A DNA stretch of 64,000 nucleotides from Blastococcus sp. DSM 46786 (GTDB lineage: Bacteria > Actinomycetota > Actinomycetes > Mycobacteriales > Geodermatophilaceae). Below, in pieces: positions 48,210 through 59,132 of this stretch; positions within the stretch are counted from its first letter, which is position 1, and the number at the start of each line of letters is the position of its first letter. The stretch is from assembly GCF_900109665.1 (NCBI RefSeq), contig NZ_FOAO01000002.1, positions 124,001-188,000 on the forward strand. The letters run 5' to 3'. The position numbers and the translations under genes were made by a program. A model generated the notes under the pieces. It made no database searches. It was not told the DNA's origin and was given only the letters and a program-made list of their open reading frames with translations.

Positions 48210-48584
48210 GTGCGGCGTCGAGTGGCCCGGCGGGGCGAGGCGGGGATGGTCACGGCCGAGACCGCGGTGGTGCTGCCGGTGCTGCTGCTCGTGCTCGCCG
48301 GCGCCGTCGCCGCCGTGACCGTGGTGGGCGCCCAGCTGCGCTGCGTCGACGCCGCCCGGGAGGGCGCGCGGGCGGCGGCGCGCGGGGAGGATGCCGCGGT
48401 CGTCGCGGAGTGGGCCGGCCGGGCTGCGCCGGCCGGTGCGCGCACCGGCCTCACCGGCAGCGGCGACGAGGTCCGGGTGACGGTGGCGGCCGAGGTGCGG
48501 CCGCTGGGGCCGCTGCCCTGGCGGGTCACGGTGGTCGCGGAGGCGGTCGCCTGGCGCGAGCCCGCCGCGGGGCTCCCGGGATGA
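48210..48584 (+). CDS. TadE-like minor pilin
   Basis: A 124-residue TadE-family pseudopilin: RRGEAGMVTAETAVVLPVLLL is the TadE hydrophobic N-terminus, followed by VGAQLRCVDAAREGARAAARGE and a soluble beta-rich C-half. Corresponds to Rv3655c. GTG start 4 bp after the pilin stop; its stop shares bases with the next ATG (ATGA). Confidence 0.88.
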   Translation: MRRRVARRGEAGMVTAETAVVLPVLLLVLAGAVAAVTVVGAQLRCVDAAREGARAAARGEDAAVVAEWAGRAAPAGARTGLTGSGDEVRVTVAAEVRPLGPLPWRVTVVAEAVAWREPAAGLPG

Positions 48585-48934
48585 GCGGGGAGCGCGGCTC
48601 GGCCACCGTGTGGGTGCTCGTGCTCTCCGCCGTCCTCGTCGCGGTCACCGCCGGTGCGGTGCTCGTCGGGCTGGCGACGGCCGCCCGCCACCGCGCGGGG
48701 TCGGCCGCGGACCTCGCTGGCCTGGCCGCCGCCGGCCGGGCGGTGCTCGGGGACCCGGACCCGTGCACCGCGGCCGTCGAGGTCGCCGCCGCCAACGGCG
48801 CCGAGCTGGTCGGCTGCCGGGTCGGGCCGGGGGCGGTCGTCGCGGTCGAGGTCCGCGTCGCCTTCCGGCTGGGCCGGCTGGGGGTGCACGACACCCTCGG
48901 CCGGGCGCGGGCCGGCCCGGTGCCGGCCGGGTCA
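48581..48934 (+). CDS. TadE/Rv3654c-like pseudopilin, no stop codon at the expected end
   Basis: Starts MSGERGSATVWVLVLSAVLV, a pseudopilin-type hydrophobic N-terminus with a Glu at +4, then AARHRAGSAADLAGLAAAGR and a C-half with two cysteines. Recognisable homology ends around GRARAGPVP (48930). The frame has no stop there and stays open antisense through the helicase gene to 51583. The end given is therefore the limit of plausible homology, not a stop codon. It overlaps the helicase stop region (48932). Confidence 0.7.
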
Positions 48935-51460
48935 GAAGACGAGGTCCTCCTCGGCCGGTCCGGGCGGGACGTCGGCGGTCGGCGGTCCGACGGGGGCCGG
49001 CGCCGCCGCGCGCACCTCCTCGATGTCGGCGTCCGTGTCGTCGTCGGCCGCGTTGGCGACGTCGGCTGCGGCCAGCTCGTCGAGCACGATGTCGAGCACC
49101 CGCACCGCGCCGGCCTTGTCCAGCGGGTCGTTGCCGTTGCCGCACTTGGGCGACTGCACGCACGACGGGCAGCCCGCCTCGCACTCGCAGCTGGCCACGG
49201 TCGCCCGCGTGGCCTGCAACCACCGGCGCAGCGCCGCGTACCCGCGCTCGCTGAAGCCCGCACCGCCCGGGTGCCCGTCGTAGACGAAGACCGCCGCGGT
49301 CCCGGTGTCGGGGTGCACCGCCGTCGACAGCCCGCCGAGGTCCCACCGGTCGCAGGTCGCCAGCAGCGGCAGGATGCCGATCGCCGCGTGCTCGGCGGCG
49401 TGCAGCGAGCCGGGCAGCGCCGCGTCGTCGACGTCGGCCCGCTCCACGGCCCGGTGGTCCAGCGTCAGCCACACCGCCTTGGTGCGCAGCTGGCGGGGCG
49501 GCAGGTCCAGCGGGAACTCCGCCAGCACCTCGCCGGTGCCCAGCCGGCGCCGCTGGTAGGCCACCACCTGGTTGGTCACGTCGACCACGCCGGTGTGCGC
49601 GGTGACCGTGCCCAGCGGCCGCGTCCGCTCGATCGAGACGATCGACAGGTCCGTCACGTCGCGGGCCACGGTGGTCCACTCCGGGCTCTCCGGGTGCACG
49701 ACCGCGCAGGCGTCGTCCAGGTCGAACTCGTCCACGACGAAGGTGTCGCCCCGGTGCACGTAGAGCGCGCCCTCGTGCACCGTCGAGTGCGCCGCCCCAC
49801 CGTCGACGGTGCCCAGCAGCCGCCCGGTGCCCGCCTCGATGATCGCCACCGGCTCGTCGCCGCTGCCGCGGATGTCGACGTCGGGGCGGCCGCGCCCGGC
49901 CCAGTACCAGCCGGCGGGGCGCCGGCGCAGCTGCCCGGCGGCCACCAGCTCCTCGAGCTGCGCCTCGGCGACCGGGCCGCCGAAGTCGGCGAGGTCGGCG
50001 GGCACCAGCGGCAGCTCGGCCGCCGCGCAGCACAGCTGCGGGCCGAGCACGTAGGGGTTGGCCGGGTCGGTCACGGTGGCCTCGATCGGCCGGCCGAACA
50101 CCGCCCGCGGGTGGTGGGCCAGGTAGTGGTCCAGCGGGTCGTCGCGGGCGACGAAGACGACCAGCGACTCCCGCTGCGCCCGCCCGGCGCGGCCGGCCTG
50201 CTGCCACAGGGAGGCGAGCGTGCCCGGGTAGCCGGCCAGGACGACGGCGTCCAGCCCGGCGATGTCGATGCCGAGCTCCAGGGCGTTGGTCGTCGCGACA
50301 CCGAGCAGGTCGCCCGCCGACAGCGCCCGCTCCAGCTCCCGGCGTTCCTCGGGCAGGTAGCCGCCGCGGTAGGAGTCCACCCGGGCCACCAGGTCGGGGC
50401 GGCCGCGGTCGTGCAGCAGCCGGCGGGCCTGCTCGGCCACCGACTCGGCGCTCCGGCGCGAGCGGACGAACGCGAGCGTGCGGGCGCCGCGCTCGACCAG
50501 GTCGGCGAGCAGCCCGGCGGCGTCGGCGGCGGCCGAGCGGCGCAGCGGCGCCCCGTGCTCGCCGGTCCGCTCGGTCAGCGGCGGCTCCCACAGCGCGAAG
50601 GTGGCGCCCGGGCGCGGCGAGCCGTCGTCGGTGACGGCGAGGACCTCCGCGCCGACCAGCCGGGTGGCCGCGGCGGCCGGATCGGCGACGGTGGCCGAGG
50701 CCAGCACGAACACCGGCTCCGCGCCGTAGCGCCGGCAGATGCGCCGCAGCCGCCGCAGCACGTGGCCCACGTGGGAGCCGAAGACGCCGCGGTAGGCGTG
50801 GCACTCGTCGATGACCACGTAGGCCACCCGGCGCAGCGTGCTCGACCAGCGCTGGTGGGCCGGCAGGATCCCGCGGTGCAGCATGTCGGGGTTGGTGACG
50901 ATCCAGCGCGAGTGCCGGCGGACCCAGTCCCGCTCCTCGGCCGGGGTGTCGCCGTCGTAGGCCGCCGGCCGCACCGAGGGGTCGGCCAGCTCGGCCACCG
51001 AGGCCAGCTGGTCGCGCGCCAGCGCCTTGGTGGGTGCGAGGTAGAGCACGCAGGCGCGGGGGTCCTCGGCCAGCCGGGTGAGGGCCGGCAGCTGGTAGGC
51101 CAGCGACTTGCCCGACGCCGTACCCGTGGCGACGACGACGTGCCGGCCGTCGCGGGCGGCCTGCGCCGCCGCCACCTGGTGCTGCCACGGGGCGCTCACC
51201 CCCCGGGCGACCAGGCGGTCGCGCAGCCCGGGCTCCACCCACCCCGGCCAGCCGGCGGTGCGGCTCTCGCGCACCGGCAGGTGGTGGACGTGGGTGACCG
51301 GCTGCTCGTCCTCCGCCGTGCCGGCGAGGAGCGCCGTCAGCAGCTCGCCGCCGTGCGGTACCTGCCCGGTCGGCGCCGCGCCGCCCCCGGACCGGTCGTC
51401 CGTGCCGGGAGGGGGAGCCGACCGGACCGGGTGGAGCGTGGTCACGGGCTCCACTGTCAC
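48932..51460 (-). CDS. DEAD/DEAH-box helicase with DUF1998 zinc-binding domain
   Basis: A superfamily II helicase of about 842 residues from this GTG. Walker A ATGTASGKS, motif Ib TNPDMLHRG, Walker B IDECHAY, motif III LASAT, motif V GVATTNALELGID and motif VI QQAGRAGR. A C-terminal DUF1998 domain carries a cysteine cluster, CECEAGCPSCVQSPKCGNGN. Family members (YprA/MrfA-like, Rv3649) act in DNA repair. The exact start is uncertain: in-frame GTGs at 51454 and 51445 are alternatives. Convergent with the pilus cluster. Confidence 0.93.
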   Translation of the reverse strand: MTVEPVTTLHPVRSAPPPGTDDRSGGGAAPTGQVPHGGELLTALLAGTAEDEQPVTHVHHLPVRESRTAGWPGWVEPGLRDRLVARGVSAPWQHQVAAAQAARDGRHVVVATGTASGKSLAYQLPALTRLAEDPRACVLYLAPTKALARDQLASVAELADPSVRPAAYDGDTPAEERDWVRRHSRWIVTNPDMLHRGILPAHQRWSSTLRRVAYVVIDECHAYRGVFGSHVGHVLRRLRRICRRYGAEPVFVLASATVADPAAAATRLVGAEVLAVTDDGSPRPGATFALWEPPLTERTGEHGAPLRRSAAADAAGLLADLVERGARTLAFVRSRRSAESVAEQARRLLHDRGRPDLVARVDSYRGGYLPEERRELERALSAGDLLGVATTNALELGIDIAGLDAVVLAGYPGTLASLWQQAGRAGRAQRESLVVFVARDDPLDHYLAHHPRAVFGRPIEATVTDPANPYVLGPQLCCAAAELPLVPADLADFGGPVAEAQLEELVAAGQLRRRPAGWYWAGRGRPDVDIRGSGDEPVAIIEAGTGRLLGTVDGGAAHSTVHEGALYVHRGDTFVVDEFDLDDACAVVHPESPEWTTVARDVTDLSIVSIERTRPLGTVTAHTGVVDVTNQVVAYQRRRLGTGEVLAEFPLDLPPRQLRTKAVWLTLDHRAVERADVDDAALPGSLHAAEHAAIGILPLLATCDRWDLGGLSTAVHPDTGTAAVFVYDGHPGGAGFSERGYAALRRWLQATRATVASCECEAGCPSCVQSPKCGNGNDPLDKAGAVRVLDIVLDELAAADVANAADDDTDADIEEVRAAAPAPVGPPTADVPPGPAEEDLVF

Positions 51461-51829
51461 ACCCGCGCGCAACCCGCCGCGTTCCCGGAGAGCACCTGCG
51501 CGGCAACACGTGGGCATCGATGTGGGACTTCCGCACCGGGCCGACGCTCGAACCAGCCTTCTGACCTGTGCGCCCCCTCGTGAGATGGGTGAGATCGGAA
51601 CGGGCCGCCCGGCACGGTCGAGCATCCGATGGTGTGCGCTGCACCCCACTTCCAAGGGGGTCAGAAGCGGGCGCACTTCGTCGGCCGGTGACCGGCTCGC
51701 GCGACCCGCCACACCCACGTCGTGAGGGAGGCGCGCGCGTCAGGGCCTCGACCCCAGTGGTGACGTCCCACAGGACCGCCCACGTGTTGCCGTACCGGGG
51801 AAAGCACGAGGAGCGAAGGGGTCGCACGG
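51461..51829. other. Intergenic region upstream of hppA, no gene seen
   Basis: The gap between the helicase and hppA starts (51461-51955) is the longest non-coding stretch here. It contains no convincing ORF and no cold-shock gene, which sits in this place in M. tuberculosis. CACTTCCAAGGGGGTCAG near 51644 is a mildly AT-richer patch. The regulatory part closer to hppA is listed separately. Confidence 0.6.
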
Positions 51830-51849
51830 AGTGTGATCTGCCTTACACT
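51830..51849 (+). promoter_or_regulatory. Crp-like palindrome at the hppA promoter
   Basis: AGTGTGA-TCTGCC-TTACACT, 7-bp arms with one mismatch, fits TGTGA-N6-TCACA with one change. TACACT in the right arm (51844-51849) is also a good -10 hexamer, so a bound Crp would block it. About 107 bp upstream of the hppA ATG. A Crp regulator is encoded at 9265. Confidence 0.45.
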
Positions 51850-51955
51850 TCGCCGCGTTCGTGTCCCGGCGGGTCCGTCGGGGCGCGGACGCCGATCTCC
51901 GCCCGGGCCGGGGGGCACGGCGCCACCCGGGCGGCCGCCGACGCCTGGAGGACAC

Positions 51956-54220
51956 ATGCCCGAGGGTTCGCTGTCCGGCGGGGAGACCGCGCTCGTCGCC
52001 GTCGTCCTCGTCGTCTCCCTGGCCGCCCTGGTCTTCGCCGCCTACCTGGTCCGTGCGGTCCTCGCCGCCGATCAGGGCACGGTGAAGATGCAGGAGATCG
52101 CGCGGGCAGTGCAGGAGGGAGCGGCGGCGTACCTGCGCCGGCAGTTCCGCACGCTCGCGGTCTTCGCCGTCATCGTCTTCGCGGTGCTGCTGGTCCTCCC
52201 GGTGGCCGAGGGCGGTCTGGGCACGCGGCTGGGCCGGGCGGTGTTCTTCCTCGTCGGCGCGCTGTTCTCGGCGCTGGTGGGCTTCATCGGGATGACGCTG
52301 GCCACCCGCGGCAACGTCCGGATGGCCGCGGCGGCGCAGGGCGGCGGCTACCGCCCCGCCTTCCGCATCGCGTACCGCACCGGCGGCGTGTGCGGGATGA
52401 TCACCATCGGGCTGGGCCTCTTCGGTGCCGCCCTGGTGCTGCTGCTCTTCGACGACACCGCGCCGGTGGTCCTCGAGGGCTTCGGCTTCGGCGGCGCCCT
52501 GCTGGCGATGTTCATGCGCGTCGGCGGCGGCATCTTCACCAAGGCCGCCGACGTCGGCGCCGACCTCGTCGGCAAGGTCGAGGCCGGCATCCCCGAGGAC
52601 GACCCGCGCAACGCCGCCACCATCGCCGACAACGTGGGGGACAACGTCGGCGACTGCGCCGGCATGGCCGCCGACCTCTTCGAGTCCTACGCCGTCACCC
52701 TGGTCGCCGCGCTCATCCTCGGGCAGGTCTTCTTCGGCTCGATCGGCATGGTCTTCCCCCTGGTGGTCGCCGCCATCGGCGTCATCGCCTCGGTCGTGGG
52801 CGTCCTGGCCACCAACCCGGGCAAGAACGACCGCAACGGCCTGGCCCCCATCAACCGCGGCTTCTTCGTCTCCGCCGCGGTGTCGCTGCTGCTGGTCGCC
52901 GTCGCCTCGTTCACCCTGCTCCCCGACACCGGCGGCGGCATCGACCTGCCGGTCAGCCCGCAGGTGCTCGGCTTCGTCGCCGTGCTCGTCGGGGTCGTCC
53001 TGGCCGCCGCGATCCAGCAGCTCACCGGCTACTTCACCGAGACCAGCCGCAAGCCGGTCCAGGACGTCGGCCGCAGCTCGCTGACCGGGCCGGCCACCGT
53101 CATCCTGTCGGGCATCTCGCTGGGGCTGGAGTCGGCGGTCTACGCCGCGCTGCTCATCGGCGGGGCGGTCTACGGCGCCTTCCTCATCGGCGGCGGTGCC
53201 GCCCTCTACGCGGTCGCGCTCGCCGGCTGCGGGCTGCTCACCACGGCCGGCGTCATCGTCTCCATGGACACCTTCGGCCCGGTCAGCGACAACGCGCAGG
53301 GCATCGCAGAGATGTCCGGCGACATCGACGACGACGGCGCCCGCGTGCTGACCGACCTCGACGCCATCGGGAACACCACCAAGGCGATCACCAAGGGGAT
53401 CGCCATCGCCACCGCCGTCCTCGCGGCCACGGCGCTCTTCGGCTCCTACAACGCCCAGGTCGCCGTCGCCCTGGACGAGGCCGGCGCCACGCTCGGCGAC
53501 GCCTTCGGCCTGGTGAACCCGAACAACGTCGTCGGCGCGGTGCTCGGCGCCGCGGTGGTCTTCTTCTTCTCCGGACTGGCCATCAGCGCCGTGTCCCGGG
53601 CGGCGGGGCGGGTCGTGTTCGAGGTGCGCGAGCAGTTCCGCACCCACCCCGGGATCATGACCTTCACCGAGCGTCCCGACTACGGCGCCGTGGTCGACAT
53701 CTGCACCAAGGACTCGCTGCGCGAGCTGGCGACGCCGGGGCTGCTGGCCGTGCTCGCCCCGGTGGCCGTGGGCTTCGGCCTGGGCATCGGGCCGCTGGCC
53801 GCCTACCTCGTCGGGGCGATCGCGGCCGGCACCCTCATGGCGGTGTTCCTCTCCAACTCCGGCGGAGCCTGGGACAACGCCAAGAAGATGGTGGAGGACG
53901 GCAGCTACGGCGGGAAGGGCAGCGAGGCGCACGCGGCCACCGTCATCGGCGACACCGTGGGTGACCCGTTCAAGGACACCGCCGGCCCCGCGATCAACCC
54001 GCTGATCAAGGTGATGAACCTGGTGGCGCTGCTCATCGCGCCGGCGGTGGTCGCCCTGTCGGTGGGGGAGGACGCCAACACCCCGGCGCGGGTGGCGATC
54101 GCGCTCGCCGCGGTGCTCGTCGTCGTCGCCGCGGTCGTCGTCTCCAAGCGCCGCTCGGTCGTCGTCGGCGAGGCGACGCCGGCCTCGACGGGCTCCGAGC
54201 TCACCACCAGCGCCCCCTGA
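51956..54220 (+). CDS. hppA: Membrane-bound H+-translocating pyrophosphatase
   Basis: A 754-residue integral membrane enzyme with about 16 helices that couples PPi hydrolysis to proton pumping. The signature DVGADLVGKVEAGIPEDDPR with IADNVGDNVGD carries Mg-PPi-binding acids, and a second acidic set is in GDTVGDPFKDTAGP. GNTTKAITKG has Lys at the position that separates K+-independent H+ pumps from K+-dependent forms, which have Ala there. A soluble Ppa is also encoded at 63.1 kb. The ATG has a GGAGGACAC site. Confidence 0.95.
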   Translation: MPEGSLSGGETALVAVVLVVSLAALVFAAYLVRAVLAADQGTVKMQEIARAVQEGAAAYLRRQFRTLAVFAVIVFAVLLVLPVAEGGLGTRLGRAVFFLVGALFSALVGFIGMTLATRGNVRMAAAAQGGGYRPAFRIAYRTGGVCGMITIGLGLFGAALVLLLFDDTAPVVLEGFGFGGALLAMFMRVGGGIFTKAADVGADLVGKVEAGIPEDDPRNAATIADNVGDNVGDCAGMAADLFESYAVTLVAALILGQVFFGSIGMVFPLVVAAIGVIASVVGVLATNPGKNDRNGLAPINRGFFVSAAVSLLLVAVASFTLLPDTGGGIDLPVSPQVLGFVAVLVGVVLAAAIQQLTGYFTETSRKPVQDVGRSSLTGPATVILSGISLGLESAVYAALLIGGAVYGAFLIGGGAALYAVALAGCGLLTTAGVIVSMDTFGPVSDNAQGIAEMSGDIDDDGARVLTDLDAIGNTTKAITKGIAIATAVLAATALFGSYNAQVAVALDEAGATLGDAFGLVNPNNVVGAVLGAAVVFFFSGLAISAVSRAAGRVVFEVREQFRTHPGIMTFTERPDYGAVVDICTKDSLRELATPGLLAVLAPVAVGFGLGIGPLAAYLVGAIAAGTLMAVFLSNSGGAWDNAKKMVEDGSYGGKGSEAHAATVIGDTVGDPFKDTAGPAINPLIKVMNLVALLIAPAVVALSVGEDANTPARVAIALAAVLVVVAAVVVSKRRSVVVGEATPASTGSELTTSAP

Positions 54221-54232
54221 GCCTGACCCCTT

Positions 54233-54246
54233 GGCGGTACGCCGCC
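54233..54246 (+). terminator. Short hairpin after hppA
   Basis: GGCGG-TACG-CCGCC, 5-bp stem with a tetraloop, 12 bp after the stop. Weak evidence; the rest of the 258-bp gap to topA holds a TACCGT hexamer near 54345, a likely topA -10. Confidence 0.35.
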
Positions 54247-54478
54247 TTCCACCTGCGGGAACACGGCCGCACCATCCACGTTGGTCGGGGTGGCGGCACG
54301 CCCACGAGAAGGTCGCGCCCGGCGCACCGTCGCCGGCGTGGCTTACCGTGGCCCGCCGAGGGGCGTTCCGCGGTGACGCCCGCCCGGTCCCGGACTCCCG
54401 GGGCCGGTGCACCCGGGCCGCCCGGCCCGGCAAGGCACGCCGCACCCGCACCACCTCAGCACCACCGACAGGAGTCCC

Positions 54479-57340
<2,862 letters not shown>

Positions 57341-57345
57341 ACTCC

Positions 57346-58107
57346 GTGACCACCCCCGAACCGGCCGCCCTGCAGGCCCGGGCGCGCTCGTTCGGGGGAG
57401 TCGCGGGGAGCTACGCGGCGCTGCGCCCGACCTACCCCCCGGGCGCGGTGGAGTTCCTGCTGGGCCGTGGAGGGGCGCTGGACGTGCTCGACCTCGGCGC
57501 GGGCACCGGGCTGCTCACCGAGGTGGTCCTCGGTCTCGGCCACCGCGTCCGCGCGGTGGACCCGTCACCGGAGATGCTGGCCGAGCTCGCCGCCCGCCTG
57601 CCCGCCGTCGCGACGGCCGTGGGCACCGCCGAGCAGATCCCCACGGAGGACGCTGCGGTCGACGCCGTCGTGGCGGGCCAGGCCGCGCACTGGTTCGACC
57701 CGGGAGCGGCGGCCCGCGAGCTCCGCCGGGTGCTCCGCCCGGGCGGGTTGCTCGGGCTGGTCTGGAACACCCGCGACGAACGGGTGCCCTGGGTCGGCGC
57801 GCTCGGGGAGGTCATCTCCGGCGAGGCGCGCGGGCACGAGGCGGACCGGGCCGTCGTCGACCGCTTCGCCGCCGAGCTCGGGGCCGACGTCGAGGTCGTC
57901 GAGTCGGCGGTCGTGCAACGAGTGACCCCCGAGGACGTCGTCGCCGGGATCGCCACGCGCAGCTACGTCGCGGTCATGGACGACGCCCGGCGCGCGGAGT
58001 TCCTCTCCGGCATCCGGGAGCTGCTGGGCGAGCACCCCGGCACCCGGGGGCGGACGGAGCTCGAGCTGCCCTACCGGACGCACGCCTACCGGCTCACCCC
58101 ACGCTGA
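57346..58107 (+). CDS. Class I SAM-dependent methyltransferase
   Basis: A 253-residue methyltransferase. SAM-binding motif I VLDLGAGTGLLTEVV (about 41-55), acidic motif II AVDPSPEML, and motif III-like AVVAGQAAHWFDPGAAARE with LRPGGLLGLVWN. The opening FGGVAGSYAALRPTYPPG is typical of UbiE/Tam-related enzymes. The substrate is unknown. It follows topA by 5 bp and is probably cotranscribed. Confidence 0.88.
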   Translation: MTTPEPAALQARARSFGGVAGSYAALRPTYPPGAVEFLLGRGGALDVLDLGAGTGLLTEVVLGLGHRVRAVDPSPEMLAELAARLPAVATAVGTAEQIPTEDAAVDAVVAGQAAHWFDPGAAARELRRVLRPGGLLGLVWNTRDERVPWVGALGEVISGEARGHEADRAVVDRFAAELGADVEVVESAVVQRVTPEDVVAGIATRSYVAVMDDARRAEFLSGIRELLGEHPGTRGRTELELPYRTHAYRLTPR

Positions 58108-58128
58108 GCGCGGGTCCGCCCCCTCGAC

Positions 58129-58158
58129 GGTGCGCACTTCCGGGCGCTCGAATTGCGC
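58129..58158. repeat. Short dispersed repeat, related to 37539
   Basis: GGTGCGCACT then TCCGGGCGCTCGAATTGCGC; inverse complement of the unit at 37539. It lies in the 179-bp gap after the methyltransferase, which shows no gene. Confidence 0.5.
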
Positions 58159-58286
58159 GTCAGCGAACACCGTCCGCTGGTCACCCCGCGCGCGCCGGCG
58201 TATAAGTCGCGCAGCTCGTCCTCGCTCCCGGGCGGTCAGGCGACCTGGCCGTGGTGCAGACCGGTGAGCACGGGCGACCTCCGGGG

Positions 58287-59099
58287 TCAGGACGGGCGGG
58301 TGCCGACGGCGAAGACCCGCCGGAAGGGCAGCAGCGTGGTGCCGTCGGGGCGCGGCGGGTAGGCGGCCCGCAGCGCGGCGGCGTAGGCGTCGGTGAACGC
58401 GGCCGCGGCCTCGTCGTCCAACCGGGCGAGGACCGGGCGCAGCACCGTGGAGCGCACCCAGGCCAGCACGGGGTCCGGGCCGCGGAGCACGTGCAGGTAC
58501 GTCGTCTCCCAGACGTCGGGCACCAGGCCCGCCGCGGTGAGCACCTCGGCGTAGCCGGCGGGCTCCAGCACGGTGTCGGCCCGTGGCGCGACGTCGGCGG
58601 TCCGGTCGGCCCACTCCGGGCTCCGGCACAGCTCGGCCAGCAGCGCATGGGTGGGAGCCCGGAAGTTGCCCGGCACCTGCACGGCGAGCCACCCGCCCGG
58701 GGGCAGCGCCGCGGCCCAGCGCGCCATGAGTTCGGGGTGCCCGGGCACCCAGTGCAGGGCGGCGTTGCTGACGACGACGTCCACCGGGCCGGGCGGCATC
58801 CAGTCGCGCACGTCGCCGAGCCGGAACTCCACCCGCCCGTGCGCGGCGGCGCCGGCGGCGGCGAGCATCTCGCGGGAGGAGTCGACGCCGGTGACGCGGG
58901 CGCCCGGCCAGCGCTGCGCCAGCGAGACGGTCAACGAGCCCTCGCCGCAGCCGAGGTCGACGACGGTCCGCGGGGCCTCGGCACCCACCCGGGCGAGCAG
59001 CTCGGCGAAGGGGCGCGCGCGTTCCCCGGCGAAGCGGAGGTAGCCGCCGGGGTGCCATGCACCGGCCGGTCCGCCCGCTGGAACTCCGGCACCCGTCAC
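58287..59099 (-). CDS. tam: Trans-aconitate 2-methyltransferase-like
   Basis: A 270-residue SAM methyltransferase. WHPGGYLRFAGERARPFAEL is the Tam opening (W-x-P-x-x-Y-x-x-F), followed by VVDLGCGEGSLTVSLAQRWP (motif I), VTGVDSSREML (motif II), VVVSNAALHWVPGHPELM and PPGGWLAVQVPGNF, all close to trans-aconitate methyltransferase. It would detoxify trans-aconitate, an inhibitor of aconitase. The GTG follows a TAGGGT box at 8-nt spacing. Divergent from the MFS-kinase gene. Confidence 0.88.
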   Translation of the reverse strand: MTGAGVPAGGPAGAWHPGGYLRFAGERARPFAELLARVGAEAPRTVVDLGCGEGSLTVSLAQRWPGARVTGVDSSREMLAAAGAAAHGRVEFRLGDVRDWMPPGPVDVVVSNAALHWVPGHPELMARWAAALPPGGWLAVQVPGNFRAPTHALLAELCRSPEWADRTADVAPRADTVLEPAGYAEVLTAAGLVPDVWETTYLHVLRGPDPVLAWVRSTVLRPVLARLDDEAAAAFTDAYAAALRAAYPPRPDGTTLLPFRRVFAVGTRPS

Positions 59100-59107
59100 C
59101 GCTCGCC

Positions 59108-59113
59108 ACCCTA
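59108..59113 (-). promoter_or_regulatory. -10 box (TAGGGT) of tam
   Basis: TAGGGT ends 8 nt before the GTG at 59099; a leaderless arrangement. Confidence 0.45.
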
Positions 59114-59132
59114 GTGCGCAGGGTGAACGGCG

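Noticed and set aside
48410-51583. A single protein of more than 1,000 residues spanning the TadE-like gene and beyond
   Set aside because: Most of it is the antisense of the helicase gene, whose motifs on the other strand are intact; it is an open frame caused by high GC.
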